A stretch of DNA of 64,000 nt from Sutterella faecalis (lineage in GTDB: Bacteria; Pseudomonadota; Gammaproteobacteria; Burkholderiales; Burkholderiaceae_F). Under the pieces are notes generated by a model that was given only the letters and a program-made list of their open reading frames with translations, made no database searches and was not told the origin of the DNA. The first letter of the stretch is position 1, and the number at the start of each line of letters is the position of its first letter. Shown in pieces: positions 1 to 7,051 of this stretch. The position numbers and the translations under genes are program-made. The stretch lies in assembly GCF_006337085.1 (NCBI RefSeq), contig NZ_CP040882.1, positions 248,001 to 312,000 on the forward strand. The letters are read 5' to 3'.

Positions 1-235
1 CGACGACGCAGAGGTGCGCATCGGGAACGGCCACCGGAATGCCGCGGTCTCGTACGCCTGCAAAAGCCTGAGGCGACGTGTATTCGTTCGCAAAGTGCGC
101 GTCGCAATAGAGAAGTACGGTTTCCGCGTCGATTCGCTTCACCGTATGGGCGTCGACGATCTTCTGGTAGAGCGTGCGGGGACGCGCTTTAAGCTCCTCA
201 GCGGAATTCGCGTGAGTGGGTAGGGCAGCTGTCAT
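1..235 (-). CDS. leuC: 3-isopropylmalate dehydratase large subunit, N-terminal fragment
   Basis: This partial gene reads leftward and leaves the window after 78 codons. LeuC is the aconitase-family subunit of isopropylmalate isomerase in leucine biosynthesis (2-isopropylmalate to 3-isopropylmalate, cytoplasm). The visible N-terminus contains RTLYQKIVDAHTV, LLYCDAHFANEYTSPQAF and a final PDAHLCVV, matching the family order TLYQKIWDAH, YIDRHLVHEVTSPQAF, PDATLATVDH. The start is the ATG at 235-233, preceded by AAGGAGAA about 8 bases upstream. The [4Fe-4S] cysteines lie beyond the edge. The upstream leader holds several hairpins (275-387). leuD is presumably further left, outside the window. The family assignment is secure; the only doubt is whether the rest of the gene is intact. 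Confidence 0.85.
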   Translation of the reverse strand, partial: MTAALPTHANSAEELKARPRTLYQKIVDAHTVKRIDAETVLLYCDAHFANEYTSPQAFAGVRDRGIPVAVPDAHLCVV

Positions 236-274
236 GTCTGGGGTTCTCCTTCTTTGAGTAGCCGTCCCGTTGAT

Positions 275-387
275 GATCCCAGCAGCCGGGATCTTTCTTT
301 GCGGCAAGGAAACTGCTGGAATGACGGCTTTTCAAGCCGTCGGACCCGGGGTCCTTTTTGGGAAAAAGTCGAAGTCGACTTTTTCCC
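275..387. promoter_or_regulatory. Cluster of four inverted repeats between the efflux operon and leuC
   Basis: Four perfect stems lie in a row: GATCCC/GGGATC (275-293), GACGGCTT/AAGCCGTC (323-341), GGACC/GGTCC (342-354) followed on the plus strand by TTTTT, and a 13-bp stem with AAAAAGTCGA/TCGACTTTTT core (360-387). Efflux-pump transcripts run into this region and leuC transcripts leave it. The 13-bp stem, with A and T runs on both sides, could end transcription from the pump operon. The other stems would sit in the leuC leader. I saw no leucine-rich leader peptide, so classical attenuation is not supported. Confidence 0.5.
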
Positions 388-440
388 CGGATTGACGCCG
401 GGAGCCTTTGTCAGGCGGGAGGACTTGGGTTTCCTTCAAA

Positions 441-1862
441 TTACGCCTCTTTTCGGCCTGCGTACGGGTACTTCGCAAAGTAATAGTTGAGAAGCACTGG
501 AACCAGGAAGATCGTGCCTATGGTAGAGGCGATGGTGCCGAAGATGAAGGTGATGGCAAGGCCTCCGAAGACCGGATCCGGAATGAGGATGACGCTCCCC
601 AGAAGAATCGCGAGCGTTGTCAGAAGAATGGGCCGAAGCCTCACCGCGCCTGCGTCGATGAGCGCGTCCTTCAAGGGCAGTCCCGCCTTCAGATAGTCGA
701 TCACGAAGTCGATGATGAGAAGAGAACTTCTCACCACAACGCCCGAGATCGCCGTGACGCCGACGAGGGACGAGGCGGAGAACTGAACGTTCATGAGCCA
801 GTGCCCGGGGAAGATCCCGATGAAGCAGAGGGGAACGGCAGAGAGCGCAATCATCGCGAGTCCGAAGGAGCGGTAGTAGGCAACGAGGATCAGAAAGATC
901 GCGCCGACGGAAAGCATGAGCGACTTCGCGAGATCCCGGTAGCTGTCGAGCATCATCCGCATTTCACCCTGCCAGAGGAGAACGGCGGGCGACTTCGTGA
1001 GGTCAGGGCGTTCGTCGGACCACGTGAGGTTTCCGGTTGAAAGCGTGCCGCCGCCGGGAAGCTCAATGCCGGCGAGCCTCCGGTCGAGATCCAGCACCGC
1101 GTAGGTGGGCGTCGTGGAGGCGAGTTCGCCCCCGACGGCAGCCGTCATGACGCCGTCCTTTTTGTCGATCTCCCGGGGTTCGCTTCTCGAGGTTGTGGCG
1201 ACGATTTCCGAGAGCGGCACGCGCACGCCCGCAAATCCCGGAACCGTGACGCCCGAAAGGAAGGCGGGATCAAAGGCTTCGCCCTTTGCGATTTCCACGC
1301 GGATGGGCTCTCCGAGGCGCTCGCCCTCCGTATGGGCGTAGCCGATGACGGAGCCGTCCGTGAGGGCCTTGAGTTCATGCGCAGCGAGCGCCGGAAGGAC
1401 GCCCGCGCGGATTGCCTTTTCCCGATCGATCGAGAGCGCAATCTGCGGGCGGTCTGCCTTCTCAGTATTCGTCACCTCCGCCATGTCGTAGGTCGCGCGG
1501 AATTCCTTTTCGACTCTCTCCGCGAGCCACCTGAGAAGCTCCGGGTCCTTCGCGTAGAGCTCCGCATAGATCGTTCCCTTGAGGGGCGGCCCCGGCGGGT
1601 CTTCGAGAACCTGGATGGTGCTTCCGGGCCATTTGGCCGACACGGCTGTGAGCGCCTTGCGGAGTTCCGCCGCAATGACGATCGAGCTTCTCTCGCGGCT
1701 CTTCTTGTCGGTGAGATTCACGCGGACCGCGCCGATCGTGCTTCCTTTCTCCGGGCTCATCCGCATCATGGAATTGAAGTCCGGAACGTCGGCAAGCCCC
1801 GAGGAGCTCTGCCAGTTTCTGACTTCCGGAATCCGAGCAACGAGAGCGGCCACGTCCCTCAC
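441..1862 (-). CDS. RND efflux transporter, C-terminal part (frameshifted)
   Basis: This is the second half of a HAE1/AcrB-type RND pump: the second periplasmic porter region followed by transmembrane helices 8-12. Visible family features are the strings LSVGAIFLILVAYYRSF and VTAISGVVVRSSLLIIDF and the closing helices ending FLVPVLLNYYFAKYPYAG. The apparent GTG start at 1862-1860 overlaps the stop of the upstream fragment by four bases, but the overlap is accidental. Reading the upstream codons in this frame gives GTPVEVTDRAVRDVAALVAR, which is the expected continuation of the porter domain. The fragment is therefore not an independent gene. Unless the frameshift is a sequencing error or a programmed event, no functional pump is made. 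Confidence 0.85.
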   Translation of the reverse strand: MRDVAALVARIPEVRNWQSSSGLADVPDFNSMMRMSPEKGSTIGAVRVNLTDKKSRERSSIVIAAELRKALTAVSAKWPGSTIQVLEDPPGPPLKGTIYAELYAKDPELLRWLAERVEKEFRATYDMAEVTNTEKADRPQIALSIDREKAIRAGVLPALAAHELKALTDGSVIGYAHTEGERLGEPIRVEIAKGEAFDPAFLSGVTVPGFAGVRVPLSEIVATTSRSEPREIDKKDGVMTAAVGGELASTTPTYAVLDLDRRLAGIELPGGGTLSTGNLTWSDERPDLTKSPAVLLWQGEMRMMLDSYRDLAKSLMLSVGAIFLILVAYYRSFGLAMIALSAVPLCFIGIFPGHWLMNVQFSASSLVGVTAISGVVVRSSLLIIDFVIDYLKAGLPLKDALIDAGAVRLRPILLTTLAILLGSVILIPDPVFGGLAITFIFGTIASTIGTIFLVPVLLNYYFAKYPYAGRKEA

Positions 1863-3853
1863 GGCACGGTCGGTGACTTCAACGGGCGTGCCGAGGGCAT
1901 TTCAACCGTCACATTGAAGGTGTTCTTGTTGTCCTTGGGCAGAAACCCCATTTCAACGCCGAATTCGGGGGACGGTCCGCCCGGGCCTGAGGGCCTCACG
2001 AGCTGCCAGAAGGGCATCGCGAACGAAACCGCAATCAGAAGAATCAGAATGAGGACGTAGAGAGTTTCGCGCTTCGGATGCCCGATCAGGCGCTTTGCCG
2101 GAATGCTGTACCAGGCTCCGAGCCTTCCGCCCGGAACTTCCTCTGAGGCAGCAGCGCCCCTCGGGGAAGTCTTCAGAGGCTTCACTTTCGGAGCCGGCAT
2201 CCAGCGGAGCGCCGCCCAGGGGGCCACCGTATAGGCAATGAGAAAGGAGGCGGCGAGTGCGACCGGAACCGCAAAGCCCACGGGATAGAAGTACTGCTTC
2301 GGCATCCCCGTGAGCGCCGGGATGAGGGACGCAAAGACGAGCATCACGGCAATCGTCGCGAGAAGCGTGGCGCTTCCGATTTCGCCCGGAGCCACGATTG
2401 AGCGCTCCATCTTGTCCGCACGGTTTCGGATGGGCGAAAGCCCGTAGTGGCGCACGATGTTTTCAATGACGACGATCGAGTCGTCGACGAGAAGCCCCAG
2501 CGCAATGATGAGCGCATAGAGCGTGAGGCGGTTTATCGTGAAGCCCGTGAGCCCGACGACACCGAGCGTTATCGCGAGTATGAGGGGCACCGTAATCGCG
2601 ACGATGGAGGCGGCTCTCACCCCAAGGAAAAGGAGCGTGACCGAAACGACGGCAAAGACCGCAATCCCGAGGTGCTCGATCAGGGTGTTGACGGCATCGT
2701 TTGCCTTGTCGCCGTCGTTTCGCGTGACGTAGACCCCGACATCCTGCGGGATGACGGAACCCTTCATGCGCTCGATCCGGGCGACGGCTTCCTCCGCCAC
2801 CGTCACTGCATTGGCGTTCTTGCGCTTCGCAATGGCGAGCGTCACGCTTTCGCGCTCTTGTATTCCGGAGGAAATCGCCCCGGCTTCATCCCGGCAGTCC
2901 GTTCCGGACAATCCGCAGCCGAAGCGCGTGGAGTGGGTCTTCGTTTCCCTCGGACCGTCGTCAATCCGGGCAACATCACCCAAATGCACCGGGCGGCCTT
3001 CGGGCGACATCCCGACGACGAGATTTCTGAGGTCCTCTGCGCTTTCGATAAAGTCCGACACCCGGACGGAAGCTTCCTTCCCCGCTTCCATGATGTTCCC
3101 GAGCGGCCCCGCGACGCTCGAAGCGGAAAGCGCGAGCTTCAATTGCGCAAAGGAAAGCCCGAAGGCGGAGAGCTTTTCGGGTTCGACCGTGACCAGAAGC
3201 TCCCGGTCTCGGCCGCCGTAGACGGCCGTCGTCGAAATGTCCTCCAGGCCCGAAAGGTCGTCGAGCACGCTCTCGGCAATGCGCTTCAACCCATAGTCTC
3301 CGTACTTGTCGGAAACGAGGGTCACCGCGAGAATCGGTACGTCGTCCACGTCGGCGCTCTTGATGAAGGGGCCGATCACGCCGGGAGGCAGCTCGTTCCT
3401 TCCGCCCATTACTCGGTCGGCAAGCTTCACGAGCGAAGCTTCCTTGTTTTCGCCCACCTTGAATTGAACGGTGACGAGGGCTCCCGAATCCTTGGCCGTC
3501 GCCCAGACGTGGTCGACGCCGCTCACCTGGTTGATGATGGCTTCCAAGGGCCTCACAACCTTCGCTTCCACTTCCGCGGGCTCCGCACCCGGCATCACGG
3601 CAATGACGGCTGCCGCCGGCATCGTGATCTGCGGGTTCTCCTCGCGGGGCGTCGTGAGAATCGCCCAGATGCCGAAGAGGAGCGCCGCGATCATGACGAT
3701 CACGGTGAGCTTCGAATCAATGAAGAGCGCGGCCATCCAACCCGTGATCGTATGTTCGCTTCTTTTCTTTTCCTGCGCCGCAGTGCTTTCCATCTTAGGG
3801 GCTCTCATCGCGACAGGAGCGGGCTTTTGCTGCGGGTCCGTTTCTCCGCTCAT
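1859..3853 (-). CDS. RND efflux transporter, N-terminal part (frameshifted)
   Basis: This is the first 664 residues of an inner-membrane RND proton/drug antiporter. It has TM1 near residue 45, the first porter domain with PREENPQITMPAA, TM2-6 with the proton-relay string LLVDDSIVVIENIV in TM4, and TM7 near residue 600. It ends at a premature TGA (1861-1859). The lesion is around 1893-1897: after VTVEM the frame should change to give GTPVEVTDRA, which one missing base after ATG-CCC would explain. Start ATG 3853-3851 overlaps the fusion-protein stop as ATGA, so it is translationally coupled. Together the halves total about 1,130 residues, slightly more than usual for RND pumps. I saw no adjacent outer-membrane channel gene. 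Confidence 0.9.
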   Translation of the reverse strand: MSGETDPQQKPAPVAMRAPKMESTAAQEKKRSEHTITGWMAALFIDSKLTVIVMIAALLFGIWAILTTPREENPQITMPAAAVIAVMPGAEPAEVEAKVVRPLEAIINQVSGVDHVWATAKDSGALVTVQFKVGENKEASLVKLADRVMGGRNELPPGVIGPFIKSADVDDVPILAVTLVSDKYGDYGLKRIAESVLDDLSGLEDISTTAVYGGRDRELLVTVEPEKLSAFGLSFAQLKLALSASSVAGPLGNIMEAGKEASVRVSDFIESAEDLRNLVVGMSPEGRPVHLGDVARIDDGPRETKTHSTRFGCGLSGTDCRDEAGAISSGIQERESVTLAIAKRKNANAVTVAEEAVARIERMKGSVIPQDVGVYVTRNDGDKANDAVNTLIEHLGIAVFAVVSVTLLFLGVRAASIVAITVPLILAITLGVVGLTGFTINRLTLYALIIALGLLVDDSIVVIENIVRHYGLSPIRNRADKMERSIVAPGEIGSATLLATIAVMLVFASLIPALTGMPKQYFYPVGFAVPVALAASFLIAYTVAPWAALRWMPAPKVKPLKTSPRGAAASEEVPGGRLGAWYSIPAKRLIGHPKRETLYVLILILLIAVSFAMPFWQLVRPSGPGGPSPEFGVEMGFLPKDNKNTFNVTVEMPSARPLKSPTVP

Positions 3854-5013
3854 TTTTGATCTCCCTCGACAGCCTCGACAGCGTCTCCCCGAGCGCTGCT
3901 CCGCTTTTCGACCTTCACGGGGCTTCCGTCGCGAAGATTCCCGGACGGCTGGTTGATGAGCGATTCTCGGCCCTGGAGGCCGGCCAGAATTTCAACCATT
4001 CCCCCGAGGCGCTTTCCGGTTCTGAGCCAGCGGAACTTTGCTTTTCCCTCTTCAAGAACGAATGCGCCTTCCAATCCTCCGCGGGTCGTGAGAACGGACT
4101 CCGGCACCCAGGGCGAGGCGTCGGCCGAACTTGAGCGCTTCACTTCCACCCGGACGTACATGCCGGGCTTCAAGCGTGCTTCAGCCTTCGTCCGTTCCTC
4201 TCCGGAGAAGGCGATGCGGGCGAGCGTGGTCCGGGAAATCCGGTCGGCGGACTCGGTCGTGCGTTCGATGGTTCCTTCGAATTCAGCTGATTCGCCATCC
4301 ATTCGGACCAAAGCCCGCGTGCCTGTTTGGATCTCTGCGCGCTGATTCTGCGGAATCGAGAATTCCACTTTCGGATTCGTTTCTGAATCCACGACGACAA
4401 TGGGAAGGCCGGGAAGCGCAAGGTCGCCCTCGCGCTTCAGAACTCTTGCGACCCGGCCGTCGATGGGAGAACGGACGGTGGTGTAGGCAAGCTGCGCCTT
4501 TGCGGCTGCGAGCATCGCTTCGGCTTCCTTCAGATCGCTTCGGGCAGCTTCATTTTTGAGCGTGATCTTTCGCCAGTCGTTTTCCGATACGAGCCCCTCG
4601 TGGTAGAGCGCGGAGAATTTCTCATGATCGAGCGCGGCATCCTTCGCCGCTGCCCTGGCAGCCGAGACTTTCGCAGATGCCGTCCGGACGGCCGCTTCAA
4701 CGTCCCGGGAATCGAGCTGAGCCACTACGTCGCCCGCTTTTATGGAATCGCCTTCCTTCTTCGGAATTGCTTCGATGTAGGCCGACAATCGGCTCGCAGC
4801 CTCCACGCGATGGTCGGGAACGACCTCGCCGAGCGCAGTGATCGACCCGGGGAGGGTGACCGGCGAGAGAATCTCAACGGTTTCGAGAAGCGCTTCCCGC
4901 GGTTCTGTGCTCGCAGGAATTTCATCTGCTCCGCAGCCCGCGAGGAGGAGGCTCAATCCCAGAAGGAGAAGCGGGGAGGCGAGGAATAGGGCAGGTTGTT
5001 TCATGCAGTTCAT
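3850..5013 (-). CDS. RND efflux periplasmic adaptor (membrane fusion lipoprotein)
   Basis: This 387-residue adaptor would link the RND pump to an outer-membrane channel. It has a lipoprotein signal with lipobox LAGC (Cys about 27), a biotinyl-lipoyl-like hairpin split by an alpha-helical coiled-coil (roughly residues 90-170, rich in A/K/E), the second half-lipoyl motif TTVRSPIDGRVARVLKREGD, then beta-barrel and membrane-proximal domains. The chosen start (MNCMKQP) overlaps the stop of tetR as ATGA; a longer in-frame reading from 5169 would run through the repressor gene and lacks a signal at its start. Its own stop overlaps the pump start in the same way. The gene looks intact although its pump partner is frameshifted. 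Confidence 0.9.
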   Translation of the reverse strand: MNCMKQPALFLASPLLLLGLSLLLAGCGADEIPASTEPREALLETVEILSPVTLPGSITALGEVVPDHRVEAASRLSAYIEAIPKKEGDSIKAGDVVAQLDSRDVEAAVRTASAKVSAARAAAKDAALDHEKFSALYHEGLVSENDWRKITLKNEAARSDLKEAEAMLAAAKAQLAYTTVRSPIDGRVARVLKREGDLALPGLPIVVVDSETNPKVEFSIPQNQRAEIQTGTRALVRMDGESAEFEGTIERTTESADRISRTTLARIAFSGEERTKAEARLKPGMYVRVEVKRSSSADASPWVPESVLTTRGGLEGAFVLEEGKAKFRWLRTGKRLGGMVEILAGLQGRESLINQPSGNLRDGSPVKVEKRSSARGDAVEAVEGDQK

Positions 5014-5687
5014 TGGATGACTCCCGGTTCGGGTGCCTCGAGCGCGGGCTGGTTCTTTTGGGAGCTTTTCGACGAAGATGACGAAAGACTTTCCGGGAAA
5101 AGGATCCTGAAAATGCTTCGCTTGATTCGCTCGGGCGTGAAGTTTCCCTTTTCTGCGCCCGGGAGCCACGCAAGTGTTTTTCTCGCTTCAAAAGGCATCA
5201 GACACATGCCTGCAACGAGAAGCGCCCAGTGCTGCCGGTCTTCGGTGATGCCGAGTTTGCCGGCCAGGTCGTAGAGGATCCGGAAGGTTTCGCGGTAGGC
5301 AATGTCCGAGCATTTGCGGGAGCGCTCGTCATCGGGATCAAGGATGGAGCGCTGAATGAGAAGCGAAAGATTCGGGTTTTCAAAAAACCGGTCGACGAGG
5401 AAATTGACGAAAGCCTTCAGCTGCTCCCGCGGATCGGGGATTTTCTCCACCGCTTCCTTGAGCCCCGTAATGTGGATCCGGGCGAGTCTTTCGCAGACGG
5501 CGAGCCAGAGGGCGTCCTTCCCGGGAAAGTGATAGTAGAGCGCCGCCTTCGTGATGCCTACGTCTTCTGCGATCTCCCGCATGGAGACGCCGTCAATGCC
5601 CGCTGCGGCAAAGCGGGCTTCCGCTGCGTTCAATATGGCTTCCCTTGAGTCGCCCGGGCGGCTCTCCGTGAGTTCGTTTGCTGCCAT
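5010..5687 (-). CDS. TetR/AcrR-family repressor of the efflux operon
   Basis: The start MAANELTES (ATG 5687-5685) is preferred over the upstream in-frame ATG at 5789, because the extra 34 residues would cover the operator-like palindrome and have no TetR similarity. The N-terminal helix-turn-helix reads REAILNAAEARFAAAGID then SMREIAEDVGITKAALYYHF (about residues 14-55), typical of AcrR relatives. The C-terminal ligand/dimer domain ends in a serine-rich tail. It is the first gene of a coupled operon with the adaptor and pump (4-base overlaps), so it likely autoregulates through the palindrome at 5736-5752 and responds to a pump substrate. The ligand cannot be told from sequence. Confidence 0.9.
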   Translation of the reverse strand: MAANELTESRPGDSREAILNAAEARFAAAGIDGVSMREIAEDVGITKAALYYHFPGKDALWLAVCERLARIHITGLKEAVEKIPDPREQLKAFVNFLVDRFFENPNLSLLIQRSILDPDDERSRKCSDIAYRETFRILYDLAGKLGITEDRQHWALLVAGMCLMPFEARKTLAWLPGAEKGNFTPERIKRSIFRILFPESLSSSSSKSSQKNQPALEAPEPGVIQ

Positions 5688-5735
5688 GAGTTGTTGGTTT
5701 CTAAATTCCGAGGGATTTCTGCCGGATGTTTTCTG

Positions 5736-5752
5736 ACTAACCGGTCGGTAAG
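5736..5752. promoter_or_regulatory. Probable TetR operator with overlapping promoter
   Basis: On the minus strand the core CTTACCGACCGGTTAGT is a near-palindrome resembling TetR/AcrR operators of the ACCGNCCGGT type. It lies about 50 bases upstream of the repressor start and directly downstream of a -10-like TAGAAT (5761-5756), a position suited to blocking transcription of the tetR-adaptor-pump operon. Confidence 0.55.
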
Positions 5753-5918
5753 CGGATTCTAACGAAGGCGAACGACCGGATGCCGACATAGCGCTCAGGC
5801 TCTCTGACAGGCGTCAAGGCTTTTCTTCATGTGGTGCGCAATCGTTCTGCCGGAATGCGGCGGCGGCATATCATGAACTTTCGTCTGCACCGGACCCTAC
5901 CTTTGAGCGAGTTCATTT

Positions 5919-6497
5919 ATGCGCTTTCGCACTGCCCGTCTTTCCGACGCTCCCGCGCTTCTTGAGATTTATCGGGAATACATCGATACGCCGATCACGT
6001 TTGAGTATGCGCTCCCGTCCGTCGAGGAATTCAAGGACCGCATCCGTTCAATTTCCGAATTTTTTCCCTATCTGGTGCTCGAGGACGATGGCGGCGTGAT
6101 CGTCGGCTACGCCTATGCGCATCGTCATATGGAGCGTGCGGCCTACCAGTGGAATGCGGAGCTTTCGATTTATCTCTCTCGCGCGCTTGCCGGAAAAGGC
6201 TGGGGACGGCGCGCTTACGGGCTTCTTCTCGAACTCCTCGCGCTTCAGGGCATGAAAGCCGCCTACGGATGCGTGACGTCGCCCAACCCGCCGTCGGAGA
6301 AGCTCCATAAGAGCCTCGGATTTGAACTTGTGGGCACCTATCCGCTCGCGGGTTGGAAGAACGGCTCCTGGCATTCGGTCAGCTGGTTTAGAAAAGCGAT
6401 CGGGAGCTACGAAGGGGAACCCCAGCCGCCGAAAGCCTTCGGCGACCTTCCTCAGGCTCGGGTTGCTGAGGTGCTCGAGCGCTGGGCGAAGGCATAA
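5919..6497 (+). CDS. GNAT-family N-acetyltransferase (MnaT/phosphinothricin acetyltransferase-like)
   Basis: This 192-residue protein is a single GNAT domain. Recognisable parts are the N-terminal FRTARLSDAPALLEIYREYI, the family PITFEYALPSVEEFKDRI segment, VGYAYAHRHMERAAYQW, the acetyl-CoA loop region SRALAGKGWGRRAYGLLLELL, and CVTSPNPPSEKLHKSLGFELVGTYPLAGWKNGSWHSVSWF, which is characteristic of the MnaT/Pat subgroup acetylating amino-acid analogues such as methionine derivatives or phosphinothricin. The substrate here is not determined. It has about 20 residues beyond the usual end. It stands alone, divergent from the tetR operon, and is followed by a terminator. Confidence 0.85.
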   Translation: MRFRTARLSDAPALLEIYREYIDTPITFEYALPSVEEFKDRIRSISEFFPYLVLEDDGGVIVGYAYAHRHMERAAYQWNAELSIYLSRALAGKGWGRRAYGLLLELLALQGMKAAYGCVTSPNPPSEKLHKSLGFELVGTYPLAGWKNGSWHSVSWFRKAIGSYEGEPQPPKAFGDLPQARVAEVLERWAKA

Positions 6498-6507
6498 GCG
6501 GGAAGCC

Positions 6508-6572
6508 TGAAGTCTTTTCGAACAGATAACTACATTTTCTGCGGATTTTTTGAGAAGACTTCAGACTTTTTT
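6508..6572 (+). terminator. Rho-independent terminator after the acetyltransferase
   Basis: A 9-bp perfect stem TGAAGTCTT/AAGACTTCA (6508-6516 with 6555-6563) encloses an AT-rich 38-base loop and is followed by CTTTTTT. The long loop lowers confidence, but the position just after the stop codon fits. Confidence 0.5.
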
Positions 6573-6650
6573 CATCCTTTCTCGGATAGACTTGCCACAA
6601 CAGATTCCGGGTACATAAAGTCCCGGAAATAATTTGACCAGGATTAAAAA

Positions 6651-6863
6651 ATGAAGATTTCTGCACGCAATACGCTCGAAGGCAAGATCCTTTCCATCAA
6701 GGAAGGTCCGGTGTCGACCGAGGTTGTGATTGAAACGGCTGCCGGCGAGAAGCTCGTCTCCTCCATCACGACGACTTCTGCCAAGACGCTCGGCCTCAAG
6801 GTGGGCGGCAAGGCCTATGCCATCATCAAGGCGTCGAACGTCATGATCGGCGTGGATGACTGA
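6651..6863 (+). CDS. Molbindin-type molybdopterin/molybdate-binding protein (Mop/TOBE domain)
   Basis: This 70-residue protein is one Mop domain: MKISARNTLEGKILSIKEG, then EVVIETAAGEKLVSSITT, then SAKTLGLKVGGKAYAIIKAS and a terminal NVMIGVDD. This is the full length of a single-domain molbindin, which assembles into hexamers that store or buffer molybdate or tungstate in the cytoplasm. No modABC genes are adjacent, so it is a stand-alone unit with its own terminator. It may supply molybdenum to oxidoreductases elsewhere in the genome; that role is inferred from the family. Confidence 0.88.
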   Translation: MKISARNTLEGKILSIKEGPVSTEVVIETAAGEKLVSSITTTSAKTLGLKVGGKAYAIIKASNVMIGVDD

Positions 6864-6887
6864 TTAGGCTCTAAGATTGATCGAGTT

Positions 6888-6927
6888 AAAAATCCCCGCG
6901 AAGCGTTGTTCATTCACGGGGATTTTT
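6888..6927. terminator. Bidirectional terminator between molbindin and flavin reductase genes
   Basis: The stem AATCCCCG/CGGGGATT is flanked by AAA on the left and TTT on the right, so it can end transcription from both converging genes. Confidence 0.75.
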
Positions 6928-7051
6928 ACTATGCGTCCTCGCGGGAAGGCCTGTTATTCCAGCTTCCCGCATCGGTTGACAATAAAACTTCAGTTCTGAT
7001 TAACCATCCCGATGTTCCCTTCGGCAGACCTCTCGGACGGAATGTTCAGTC

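Noticed and set aside
240..400. Leucine attenuator with a leader peptide before leuC
   Set aside because: I found no short frame rich in leucine codons with a start signal; only hairpins are visible.
2447..3859. A 470-residue open frame on the plus strand across the RND gene
   Set aside because: It is an antisense shadow of the high-GC pump gene, with no recognisable domain and no start signal.
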